64,000 bases of DNA from the NCBI RefSeq assembly GCF_033568475.1, contig NC_133122.1, positions 141,181,402 to 141,245,401 of the forward strand, given 5' to 3'. This stretch comes from Henckelia pumila (Eukaryota > Streptophyta > Magnoliopsida > Lamiales > Gesneriaceae). A program made the position numbers and the translations under genes. Below, piece after piece: positions 39,101-50,905 of the stretch (the stretch's first letter is position 1; each line of letters begins with the position of its first letter). The notes under the pieces are model-generated. The model was not told where the DNA came from, ran no database searches, and worked only from the letters and a program-made list of their open reading frames with translations.

Positions 39101-41163
39101 ATTGCAGGGAAAGATCATACTCTTTGTTTGCTGCAACTCCACAAAAATGATTCAGCAGGTACTCAAGGCTGTTACGTTCCATTTTCAATACTCTCGAGGC
39201 CTGTCAACAAAGAACAAACATACTCAATCCCAAAACTAGTTAAAGAAATATGGTAACTTCATCCATTGTGTTTAAATGCATGATTAACAAAGCATCTATT
39301 TTAAATGATATATTTTTCCAATTTTATACATTTTTGCAATGATACCAAGTGCAGAGAAAATGGAGAAAATTCATGTACAGAAACACGCCCAAAATGCCAA
39401 TGTGAGTACATATAGAAAACTTCAAATTGTTCAATTCAGTAAAATGAATTGTCATGGGCCACGGTATTAAGAAATAGGACATGTAGAAGCTACGACATAA
39501 TTTGGGATTCAGGTGTGTTTAAATGATTAGCAAAGCAAAAAATTCATTTATGCAACATTATCTAAAGAAATGCATTTAATTCGAAGACCTGTCCTGTGTC
39601 AAACATATTGCAGACATATATGCTGAAGTCTCGTTGAAGCCATAGAATGTCACGATCTGCTCCATGCATTACCTAATCAACCCAAGAATTACACCGATTT
39701 AGAGAAGCCGACGTGAAAACAATTATCCACAACAATCAGAAAAGTCACCTTTCTCTTAGTTGGGTCTTTGAATAGAGGTCTGAGATATGGTCCAATGTGA
39801 ACCCGGAGTTTCAGTGTGTCGATCACAAAATCCTCAGTTCTTGTGGAAATTTGCATCAAACACGTCAAGCCTTGAAAAGACCTGTAATGGTTATGCTCCA
39901 AATCAACCTACAAGATAGTAGCACAGTAAAAAAAACAAAAACACAAAAAACTCAGAAATAATGTTATGAAAGTCAAGTATCAAACTCTCCAAGTGAAAAT
40001 AGAAGAGTATACACTTTTTTTTGGGTTCCACTGGATATCTCATAATTTGTATCAACCAACGTAATAATGCCTACACAAGCCTTTTAGAAATTTATAGCAA
40101 CTATCACCAGATTAAGAAAATACATACCATGGTATGTTTTTACACGACTGAAAGGGGAAAAAAGTAAAAAAACTGACGATGACCTAAGCTGCTTTAATAT
40201 TAGAAAATTATTTTTCATAAACTAAGTTTAAATATTCTGATAGAACCAAGTTAATATCCAAAACATGGACTATTTATTTTTTGAGGTTTTTGAAGAACCT
40301 GTCTCACTCACAAGGCAAATAAAAGAGCTTGAGCTCAAACCACAAACCCCTTGCTATGAGTTACACCATGCTTATTACAGGAGAAGTGAAAAACATATTA
40401 ACAAATAACAATGCATATATATATGCAGGCAGAGAATATGGAGAGCTCTAGAAAATGTCAATAGCTAGATGTCGATAGATGTAGTTCAAGTGATGTGTTC
40501 AGTTCTGAAATGAGTAGTGACACATTAGGCAGGTGTCTGAAGGAAACTGAAGTCCCTCTTACAATAAAAATCACATGATCATAGGCAAATCCATCAACAA
40601 AGATTTCTTCTAACTAGCTCTCATCTGAAGCTCTTGAAAATTCTACTTAATATAAGATAAGTTGATATACACTAATTTGGGACCCACCACCATGAATAAA
40701 AAAGTGATAGATAAACATTACGAAACTAAAATACTTCATACATCATGACTTTAAGAACATGAAGCATGGACATCTGAGCAAGTGCTGTCTCATGCATTTG
40801 AGAACATAGCAGACGGTCCAATAAGAACAAAAATTGTCCAGTTCAAACCTTTCAAGCCTAGATGTTTCTCCTTTTGGAGCATGTCTGTAACTCAAAGGTG
40901 AGACATATTCATGATAGTGCTTGAAACATATTAAAACATTTGGGGAAGCTCTGGCATTTAATGAGTTTAGCAGGAGAAGTGATTCCATACATCGGTGAAA
41001 ACAACTTTAACACAAAAATCGGAAAGCAGCTCTCAATAGGTAAGTCGTAACCATGAAGAAAGGCAACATAGAATATCAAGAACAACAAAGCCTCTATACC
41101 CTGTACTATCATATGAACCAATAATTGACGTAGATACAGTCAAATCAATATATCAATGAACAG

Positions 41164-41194
<31 letters not shown>

Positions 41195-42739
41195 GTGTGT
41201 GTGTGTGTCTCATCAATAAACAGGACATAATTTACCGCAAACTCCTCCACGTTAGACAATTTTAAAGCCAGCCGTCTCAACTCATTCACATCTTCAACAA
41301 GTTTAAATGGGGTAAGTTCTATTGGAGGAGGTTTAATAGGCTCCGCAGTGCTATCATTTTTATCAACGAAGTCAAGGACAGAGAGCTTTTCCTGTTAATG
41401 TATGAGAAAAATAAGTTAGCAGTTAGCACCATTAAATATTTTCATATTTTAGCTTATTAGATGTACAATTAATAACATAATGAGCCATGAGAAACATCTA
41501 ATCAAACAATCACCGAGAAGCTAAAGTCAATATGTGCATTTGGTGATCATTTCGTACCCAAGTGTGAGCAGAGAGATAGAGATATGTTGTGGACATAATG
41601 ATTTCAGAAGGCTCATTTTCTCTGCCGAAACTTTTTTAAGAACATACAATATATTCAGAAAAGCATTCCTGGTCCCTTCAAACATTGTCATAAGCTAAAC
41701 ACATTCAATCTTAGACAAACTCTTTAACTTTAATTAAACAAAATGAGGGTTGTCACTTTGGCAAGGCAGAATAATATGATGGGGAACTGTTTGAAATGAA
41801 ACTGCAAAGAAAAAAGGCAAAAGCAAACAAGAACTTACAATAGTCAACAGATAAAGAATCTGGGTAATCCAATCCAATATTTCTTGTAAGCACATAAACA
41901 CAACAATCATCACCAAGACACCTAACTCTACGGCAATGCAAGAACATAAGCATAACCCAGACAAGTAAGAACACCGCAAGAAACAAACAAAACAACAGAC
42001 AAATACGAACAGAAGAAAGAAGAACAAATGAAAACCAGTATCTAACCAAGTAGTGTACGAAGGTAGACCCATCTTCACTCCTATCCAACCAGACGTGCTC
42101 GAACGGCTGATTCAGATTATTTACAATGATTTTGTACTCGTCTTGCGGCCTGGGTATCGTGGGTATGTGAAATGGAATCTTAGGCTTCACCTTTTCTGCT
42201 ACCTTCACTTCTTGACGCTTCACTCTGAATTCTTCCACATTGGCATCCAAACTCGAAAACATTTTCTTATTCTTCTTCCCATAAACCATCTGAAACCCAC
42301 TTTCGGAATCATCATCAACAGCATTAACTTTCATCTTCCAGACACCACTCTCCTCTTCCTTCTTCCGCATCATCTTGAACTCATCCACTGACACATCAAA
42401 CATTTCAAAAACATCATCATTCACATTTTCAAGCCAGTCGTTCGCCACATCGTCGTCCAATTCCGTCTTTTCATCAGGCGGGAACATAACCGCCTTTCCT
42501 AACAAATCTTCCGATGCCCCAATTTTCATCAAAAGATTTTTCGATTTCTCGCTGATTTCTCTAACAGGGTTCTTGAATTCCGGAAAATTATTATAAAAAT
42601 AAAAATCCTTCTGCGAGGGTAAGATTCTCGATGAGCCGGAAAGCTTTCCGATTGACGTCCGCAAGGAACCCCTCGTTGCCAGATTCCGCAGAGTCTCGGT
42701 TCTTCCTGGAGTTGGTTCGTCAGTTTGATCAATATCCAT
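33168..42739 (-). CDS. RRP6L2: RRP6-like 2, nuclear exosome-associated 3'-5' exoribonuclease, copy B
   Basis: Fourteen coding exons can be joined without a frame break: 42047-42739, 41236-41391, 39749-39907, 39589-39672, 39121-39200, 38556-38606, 37834-37942, 36681-36763, 36494-36539, 35679-35766, 35392-35561, 34279-34629, 33921-34016 and 33168-33818. They total 938 aa, slightly longer than Arabidopsis RRP6L2. The N-terminal 230 residues are the PMC2NT-type region. The DEDDy exonuclease follows with D285/E287 (VDLEHN), D344 (HGADRD) and Y409-x3-D413 (YARED). The HRDC region holds [19 protein letters not shown] and [16 protein letters not shown]. The C-terminus is acidic to basic and disordered, ending [17 protein letters not shown]. 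The family trims and degrades nuclear RNA with the exosome; plant RRP6L2 is reported nucleolar. Intron 7 uses a GC donor. The gene is head to head with the receptor kinase, 3.5 kb away. Confidence 0.93.
38740..38880. mobile_element. Same MITE in the RRP6L2 intron, copy B
   Basis: Counterpart of 10381-10520 with the same inverted ends and the same flanking TA-rich repeat. A few bases differ. Its presence at the identical site in both copies shows that it predates their divergence. Confidence 0.55.
38888..38936. repeat. (TAA)n microsatellite, copy B
   Basis: Counterpart of 10528-10575, with interruptions not present in copy A. Confidence 0.85.
41167..41209. repeat. Compound (TA)n(GT)n microsatellite, copy B
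   Basis: Counterpart of 12817-12854, with about two more TA units. Confidence 0.85.
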
Positions 42740-45700
42740 GATTTGTTTCTTTTATCCCCTCGAAACAACACACACTGAAATGGGAAGTTACAGAGAGGGA
42801 CTAGGGTTTATGGGGTTTTTATCGTAACGCCCATTTTCAGTTCAGAGGTTTCAGGTACATAACAGAATGCAGACTGTACAACGCATGCATTTCTTGTTTT
42901 TTTTTTTTAATCATTTCTTCAACGGCGTGACAAGTGTACGGTCCCGATGGTGTCTCTGAATATTTGTAGAAAAAATCATAAAAAAATCCACGCAATTATA
43001 TAATTAGTTTTAAGTTATGCTTTTAATTAACTAATTAAGCATGTTATTATGATTAAACATACGAAACAAAATCAAGATCACAACAAAGCTTATAATTAAT
43101 TATTTTTCAAAAGGGAACAAATATTTCAGGCCCCAAAGCTAATTAAGATTTATATGAAAAATCAAAAAGGCAAATTGTTAATTTTGATCGTATATATATT
43201 GATATGTGATATTTTTGGTCTAGCATATTTTGGTGAATCAATTATAGTCTTGTAACTATATCCTAACAATAAATTTAAATTAGTTCTTCTTTTTAAACTC
43301 GTGTAATTAATTGACTAATTTCATTATTATTTTTTGATAATTGTATTGTCAAGCATGCGTGTATGTTACAAAAGGTTTTTTTTAAAAACCATGAAGTTTA
43401 GCATAATATTAGTTATTTAATTACATAATTTAGACGAAGACTAAATCTGATAATTGAAAGGTAATTACAAGACTATAATTAATTCAATAAAAGACACCGA
43501 AATTAAAAAAAAATTATTAAACACCAATATATATGACTAAAGTTGATATTTTCCAACATCAAATGTTAAGAACAAGATTGAAGCCAAATCAAGATTAAAG
43601 TCATGAATTTTAATTATCAGAATATATTAATTGATTTATAATACATAAAATCATTTTAATTGTTTCTTTATTATATAAAAAGGAACAAAAAAATTAATGT
43701 AAAATCAATAAGAGACCATGATTCATTATCTGTTCAATGCTGATCTCAGATAAATAAAAAGAGATGTTCTTTAGAGAAGATCTCACGAATATTTATTTGT
43801 TTTATCTGTTATACCGGTTAACTTTCCATATATATAAAGTTATACATAAAATTTTTAGCATAAAAAAAATACTTCTTAATAGATCTAAACAATTAAAAGA
43901 TATATCTCACAAAATTAACACGTGAAACGATTTCATAAGAATTTTTGTGAAATAAAAATATATAACTACAGAGTACATACTACGTAAGATTAATGTATGA
44001 TATTAATTTACATGTACTTTTTCATGTCTCAATTTCTCCATGGGTGAAATTGAGATCAATTCTCCATAATTTTGTTATTGAAATTTCTTTATAAGTCTCC
44101 ACATGCGAGCATTGAAACTGGGAAATAGGGGGAATATTGTACTGTACATGGGGCCGTACATAATTTTGGTATATTTGATTGACATGGTCCATGTTTAAAA
44201 TGGCATTAGGCTTAGATAAAAGCTGATAAAGTTCCATCCTTTATTCTTTATTGTTTTTGTTTCGAACACGAGAATTTTATAATATGTTTAAAATAGGCTG
44301 AAATATATTGAGGGCTGGGTGTGCCATAAAGTTTAGATAATTTACATTTATGATATATGAGTTATTTATATATGTTGAAAATATATTTCTCTCGTTCTAT
44401 GAATAAAAGACATGATGTGTTTTCAACTGCCATAATAAAATCATGCTATTTCATTAGAGTTTAGAGAAAATAATCGAAGAAAGAGCTTTAGTATTAGATA
44501 TATAATAATAATTGACATTATGCCCAAAAACACCATTTTCATCCATCGAATTCATACCCTACAATCCCACAATGTACAACTAGCTAGTCAACTTCTCGAT
44601 AATTCAATCATGAATTTCTATAATGGAGTAGGAAAAAACCCTACAAGAAATGAGGGGGAGGAATTGAGTGAGCAATACAAAAATAAAAAATAAAAAAAAT
44701 GAAGATTATGATGTCAAATTCTATAACATAATTGATATCAAGCATCTTATATTAGCCATCACATAATTCACATTTAAATATGTGTTGTTTTAACAATATT
44801 TTCTCTGAACAAGGAGTAGAAACAATGAGGGAACCGATAAAAGGGATAATAGTAAATTTCATTTTCAAAAAATGTATTAAATCATCATCTGTTATTTATG
44901 TCTCGCTTCTATTATCTCAAATCCCTATAACTATTTTATGTGCTTTTTATATTTGTTGGATCAAGTCATCAAACACTCTCTAATCACCGAAAATTGTAAA
45001 AGTTATTTTAGTTTTTGTGAATAAAATGTAAATATGATTTAGAATTCCACAGAAGGAAAAAAGTGCAAAAGTGCCAAAGGCAAAATGACCAAGCAAATCA
45101 AGGCCACAATATGCCAAGGCAACCATATTTAAAGCCACCAAACCAAAAGCCAAAGCCCCAAATGCTTGTGACACACTGAAAGCGAAAGCTCCCTGTCCAA
45201 GACAAACGACCATTAATTTCCCATTTTTTCTTGGAAAAATTATTCAGTTTATATAAAGAAAATTTACAAGAAGAATACAAATCTTGAAATCTAACAAATT
45301 TCTCTCATGTCCAAATCCCACCATGTAAAATAAGAAGATGTTGTGCATGGAGCTGATAATGAATGAATGCTCCCCTACCCTTGAGGAAGAATAAAGGGTC
45401 AAGAATCTTTCTTTCTTTCTTTCTTTTATGATTTTTGCTTTTCCTTTTGTTGTTCAGTGCAACCAACATTGAGACTCCATTGAAGCTTCAAAAGTATTAA
45501 ATATCATTATGAGCAAATGTGGGGTATAAAATTTGGAGAAAGACAAACATACCAAGACATATAATGCAGATTTTTTTTTTTTTTTGCTTAATGGTGGTTG
45601 AAATGTAGTTTACTCAGAATTTGTCACTTCAATTGTCTTGATCTCTGCGTGGTTAGAAGCCTCCAAACTTATAATATGAGAGAACTTGGAAGATTTTTGC

Positions 45701-46206
45701 TTTGAAATGAAGAAAATTGGGGCATTGGGATATTTGTTCAAGTCTTGTGAAAACTTATTTTGAAGTTTATGGTTGCTTCCATTGAAGGTCAGTAGTTGGT
45801 GAGGTGAGATATCACCTGATTTTTTGAAGCTATCTTGTTGGGTATTTTTGTTGGTTGCTTCATTTGTGGGTAGTAAATTAGTAATCCACTGATTGTCACC
45901 CTGGGGACAAGGAATTTCTAAATTTTGAATTTATTTTTATTTTTCCAAGACGTGTACATTTATCCAGAATCTGATCCAAGAAAATTGTTTCTGTGGCCAA
46001 GAAAGGTATCAGTCTGAATCCCAAAATGAAGAAATCATGAGAAACTTGTAAATATTTTTGGTGTCATAGCATTATCCTGTAAAGCATTTGCCCTATTTCT
46101 CATGTTAATAATTCATATGCTTGTTCGCCTTCATGACAAAAGCAGAGCAATTCTGGACTGAGAATCTTCAAAACTTTAGGTGGAAACGCAGTCGAATCGA
46201 CTGTTG
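42740..46206. other. Intergenic DNA between RRP6L2 and the receptor kinase, copy B
   Basis: Divergent spacer of 3.5 kb, AT-rich, with no repeat family I can name. The only candidate frame is the one at 44980-45213. The RRP6L2 promoter should lie just right of 42739 and the kinase promoter just left of 46207. Confidence 0.55.
44980..45213 (-). CDS. Unrecognised short hydrophobic open frame
   Basis: An ATG-started frame of 77 codons. Its first 50 residues are rich in Ala, Gly, Leu and Phe (for example SVSQAFGALAFGLVALNMVA and GLDLLGHFAFGTFALF), which would make two membrane segments. The plus-strand DNA is a loose repeat of GCCAAAG/CCAAA words, so the hydrophobicity may simply reflect low complexity. 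I know no matching family. It lies in the promoter-side spacer of the kinase, on the opposite strand. Copy A has the same DNA with indels. A chance frame is the more likely explanation. Confidence 0.2.
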   Translation of the reverse strand: MVVCLGQGAFAFSVSQAFGALAFGLVALNMVALAYCGLDLLGHFAFGTFALFSFCGILNHIYILFTKTKITFTIFGD

Positions 46207-49200
46207 ATGGCGCGTAATTCAGAATGGAGAAACTTAGTCCAAAATGCCTTCCCAGTTCTGTTTCTCCTGATGATTTCAATCACATACACGGAGCAGCTTG
46301 AATCATCCCAAATCCGAGCCCTTCTGAAAGTTCGACAACTTCTTGGTTTCCCACCCTTTTTGAAAAGCTGGAATAAGGCCACAGATTTCTGTAACAGTGA
46401 ACCATCGTCGAATCTTACCATTGTTTGTTATGAAGAGAACATAACTCAGCTGCATATCGTGGGAGAAACAGGGGCTCCTCGATTACCTGAGAATTTCTCT
46501 ATCGATTCTTTTGTTAGCACACTTGCTAGGATTCCAGGCTTGAAAGTCCTAAGATTGGTTTCTCTTGGCTTATGGGGACCATTTCCCGGTGAATTCACTA
46601 ATTTATCGTCCTTGGAATTACTGAACTTAACTTCAAATTTCTTCCAAGGCAGCATATCCCCAAGTGTATCATCAATGACACGGCTTCAAAGTTTAATACT
46701 CGATAGCAATAACCTCACTGGTCGGATGCCAGATGGGATAGGTTCGCTTTCATCTTTGGTTGTTTTGAGCGTGAGGAGCAATTCTTTAAATGGAACTTTG
46801 CCACATTCATTGGGGAACTTGGGGGACCTCAGAGTTCTTGCATTGTCAAATAACAAATTTTCTGGTGAAGTACCGGATCTTAGTGGGTTGACAAATCTTC
46901 AGGGGCTTGACTTGGAAAACAATGCTGTCGGGCCTCGATTTCCTGAGGTTTGCAACAATATCGAGAGCATTGTGCTGAGGAACAACAAGTTCACTTTTGG
47001 GATTCCAGAGAAAGTCCGATCTTATTATCAGCTCAAGATCTTGATCATTTCCTCCAACAGATTCGTCGGACCATTTCCAGTATCTTTGCTATCTCTGCCA
47101 CATCTCACCTATCTTGATATAGCACAGAACAAGTTCACAGGCATGCTTGTTGAAAACCTACCTTGCAGTGACGAACTTAGTTTTGTGAACTTTACAGCTA
47201 ATCTGTTTACTGGAAAATTGCCCAGATGCTTCTTGTCAGGATCAAGAAAAAGGGTTGTGTTGTACGCCGAAAATTGTTTGTCAACAGGAGAACAAACTCA
47301 GAACCCGATTTCTTTATGTAAGAATGAGGCTTTAGCTGTTGGAATTTTACCTCATCACCGAAAGAGAAAGCAAGCTTCCAAAGTTATTCTTGCTTTAGGC
47401 ATATCTGGTGGAGTTATTGGGGCAGCCATTTTAGCAGGTGCTACCTTTCTTGTCGCAAGAAATGTTCTTGCCAAGAGCGAAAAGGAAAAATCTCCTCCTA
47501 GACTTATATCAGAAAATGTATCAGCTGTATACACCTCAAAGTTGCTCAAAGATGCAAGTGAGATTTCTCTCCTTTGTACATCTTTTTAGGTGGAAAGTTT
47601 AATTGATTTAATGAATTTTATATGTTTATTCCTCATAGGATACATAACTCAAGCCATGAAAGTAGGAGCGCTTGGCCTCCCTTCCTACCGGACGTTTTCA
47701 CTGGAAGAGCTTGAGGAGGGAACTAAAAATTTTGATACATCGACTTCCATGGGAGAAGGATCTCACGGTCAGGTACTTGCTGGCTGCTGCTTTTGGTTTC
47801 CGAATAAAATCACGTTTATGCAAAGCATACATAAACCAAATCTAAAAAATTCTCCAGGAGAGTTGTAAAAAATGTGCAATGAAAGAAATTAACATCTTTT
47901 TCAATTCAAAATCTAAAATAATGCTTGGCATCATTGGTGATGAGCTGCCTCTACATGGACTCAGATGTACAGAGGTCGACTAAGGGATGGCTCCAATGTG
48001 GCAATTCGATGCCTGAAATTGAAGAAAAGCCACAGCATGCTGTACTTAATGCATCATATTGAAATGATCTCAAAGTTAAGACATCACCATCTGGTTAGTG
48101 CTCTTGGGCACTGCTTTGAGTATTACTTGGATGATTCAACGGTGAGCAGGGTAATTCTTGTCTTTGAATATGTGCCAAACGGGACTCTAAGAAGCTGGAT
48201 ATCAGGTAAACTAAAAGACGTAATTCTTGTGAATTCATTTGTGTTTTTATGTTAAAAACTGCCACAGCTCATTGTCATTTCTGGCAGACGAGCGAGTTAG
48301 CCGAAAGCTTACATGGGTTCAACGAATAGCGGCTGCTACAGGGGTAGCAAAGGGCATCCAGTTCCTTCACACAGGAATTATGCCTGGTGTCTTTTCCAAT
48401 AATCTGAAAATAACAGATGTTTTACTGGATCAGAACCTAGCTGCAAAAATCAGCAGCTACAACCTGCCATTGCTAGCAGAAAACACGGAAAAAGTATAAA
48501 TAAATAGTTTTCCAAATTTGTGTCTTCACATCATCTTTGCACAACCTGACAGTCTAAAATTGCTCGATTTCACAGGATCGTCTCCAAAATTTCCTTGGAT
48601 CCAAGGAGGCCAAGAATGCAAGGTTTGTTATTATGATTCATGAGTACATGTGGATGTATAACATTCAACAAAAAGTTATTAAGAAAATGCTTCTTCAGGA
48701 AAACAGTCTCTTCCGTCTTCAATATATTTATTGCCTATTATTAATTGATTCTCAGGGCAAAGCATCAAAACAAGTTGGATATTTATGACTTTGGAGTGAT
48801 GCTACTAGAAATCATCTCAGGGAAGCCCATATATTCCAGAAATGAAGTGGAGTTTCTAAAAGATCAGGTACTCACTGAACTAAACTACATTTTTTCAGTT
48901 TTCATCCCAAAGCACCAAATGATGCACACAATTCATTTATTAATTACTGATACTTTTTTTTAACGTTAAGCAGTTCCAAGCCAGCATAGTAGCGGATGAT
49001 ACATCAAGAAACAGCATCGTTGATCCAGAGATTAGAAACTTATGCTCGGGTGAATCATTGAAAACAATGATGGAGCTATGCTGTAGATGTTTGATAAAGG
49101 ATCCAGCTGATAGACCTTCCATCGAAGATGTACTATGGAATTTGCAATTTGCTTCTCAGGTTCAGGATGCATGGAGGGGTGATTCCCAAAGCAGTGAGAG

Positions 49201-49252
49201 CTCTCCAACTTCGCCTCTGAAATCTGCACGATTAAAGCGCAGCATCAAATAA
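46207..49252 (+). CDS. Probable inactive LRR receptor-like protein kinase (At3g03770 type)
   Basis: Seven exons join in frame: 46207-47557, 47639-47772, 47965-48205, 48288-48493, 48576-48622, 48756-48867 and 48974-49252, giving 789 aa, close to the family norm of about 800. The order is: signal peptide (FPVLFLLMISITYTEQ), N-terminal LRR cap, about ten LRRs (LTGRMPDGIGSLSSLVVL, LSNNKFSGEVPDLSGLTNL), a juxtamembrane Cys pair, and one membrane helix near residues 385-410 (ALGISGGVIGAAILAGATFL). The cytoplasmic kinase fold starts in exon 2. The glycine loop is MGEGSHGQMYRG. The VAIK lysine is Arg (VAIRCLKLKK), the HRD loop reads PGVFSNNLK, and DFG is replaced by SSYNLP, so catalysis is not expected. 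The C-terminal lobe is normal (KLDIYDFGVMLLEIISGKP, RCLIKDPADRPSIEDVLWNL). Start chosen: first ATG that runs into the signal peptide. It is tail to tail with SUVR3. Confidence 0.92.
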
Positions 49253-49851
49253 TAGATGTAGCAGGTGCTTCTTCTTTTCAGTTAAAAGCCTTGACCAACC
49301 AGAATTGTAATCTCTACTTTCTGTGCCAGATATTTGAGGTTATAAACTGGTATGCCAAGTTATGGTGGTATCATTTTACTTTTTCATGTTAGTGGATATG
49401 TTGATTGACAAAAAGATATGATTTTGTTGAATCTCTCTTTTCGTAGAGATTGGCACTTCCCATAAGAAAACACATCAAAACAAAATTTTCATGGTCATAA
49501 CTCGTAATGCATCAAAAAAATTATTAGCGAGAGTTGACGTACGGGCTGGATGATGTTCCCTAGTTCCATCTTCTAAGACTAAATTCTTGCAGTTCTCTTT
49601 GTTGGTTTCCAAAGAGCATTTTCATCTGGAAACACGTGCTTAGGATCAACATCGATGCATCTCACTCTTGCAATGGTGGAAATCTTGTCACGTTGATCGT
49701 GTCTCCTTGCTTCCAAAGAGAATCAGGAAAATGAAGAGCTCTTTCTTTTAGTTAATGAAGTTAGGCATGCAACAGTCAAAGAAAGTTAAACTAACTTACA
49801 AATGTATTATTGAACACAACAAAAGATTATTCTGTGTCGATTTGTAGATGT
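49253..49851. other. Tail-to-tail spacer between kinase and SUVR3, copy B
   Basis: About 600 bp separate the two stop codons. The 3' UTRs from opposite strands probably share this stretch; no gene is visible. Confidence 0.6.
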
Positions 49852-50905
49852 TCAAGTGTGTTCTGATGGAAGGAATCCAGTACAAGAAGAAGTGTCACAA
49901 AAACATCGTTGACCATTTGGCTCAAGACTAGAACTTCCATAACTAAATGAAAGCTCTTCATTCTCCTGAATTTCTCTAGAAGCAAAGAAGCAAACGCGAG
50001 ACAACAGAGACCCCGAACTGCGCACAATCACCGGGTCAAGATTTCCACCGTCGCACGAGTGATTAATGAAACGTGCAACATTCCCGATTCTTGTTGCATC
50101 AATGTTGATCCTAATGCTTACATTCCCAGATGGAAGATGCTCCTTGACAACCAACAGAGCCGGGGTCAAGCATCCATTCGATGCAAGTCCATCATATTTC
50201 TGCTGCCGTTGTCTAGATTCTTTGGTAGAGATAAGTTCACCTTCAAGTTGAAGAACACTAAAATCAACATCTTCTAAACATGGCCTATAAATTAAGTAAA
50301 AAATTTAAATTACCTGCATATTCACACACAAATTTCCCCTCAGGAATCAACTCAGCAGCACGCAATCCCCAACCTTTTCGATCATCTTTCACAATCTTCA
50401 ATTCAACGGAAATCCCTCCCTGAGTCGCCCTGTTCCCACATCCAAAGTCACACATACAACTTGGGCCACACTCCATGCATGGACAGTTATCACAAATCCC
50501 ACCCTTACCCTCACATCCGCAGTCAATTCCACCCTCGACCCGGAAAAGAAACGGGTCGGGACGGGTCTGCCCCTGACACATCTGCGATTCATTGTCGGAG
50601 CCCCACGGCTGACGTAAGTCGGGCTTCATCTGGAGAACCTGCGTTGGGGTGTAGAGGAAGTAAGGGTATGGTTGCGAATCGCCCACAATGGGGTTGAGGA
50701 AAGGGATTGGAAAATTCTCGAAGGTTCTGGAAGCATCCGAGGTTCTCCTCGCCGTCACTAGCTTCGCGATTTGGTACAAGGGATTACAGGTGGACGAAAT
50801 TGAAGCTAGTTCGTTGGGAGTAAGGTACGGGAGGAACACGGCGGCGCACTGGAAAAATGCTTCGCCGGAGCTGTGAGCTCTCTTGTTGCTGTGTTGTTCC
50901 TCCAT
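49852..50905 (-). CDS. SUVR3: SUVR3, SET-domain histone-lysine N-methyltransferase family protein
   Basis: Two exons, 50314-50905 and 49852-50240, join at CEYAG/GEL with canonical splice sites and give 326 aa, close to Arabidopsis SUVR3 (At3g03750). The N-terminal third has a short F-box-like helix stretch (FLPYLTPNELASISSTCN). Pre-SET cysteines follow (IDCGCEGKGGICDNCPCMEC, CMCDFGCGNR). The SET domain has KGWGLRAAELIPEGKFVCEY, the AdoMet-binding and catalytic NVARFINHSCDGGNL, and ELSFSYG with the catalytic tyrosine. The post-SET CFCDTSSCTGFLP closes the protein. All motifs needed for lysine methylation are present; the histone target cannot be read from sequence. Gene order beside the At3g03770-type kinase matches the Arabidopsis interval. 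Confidence 0.93.
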
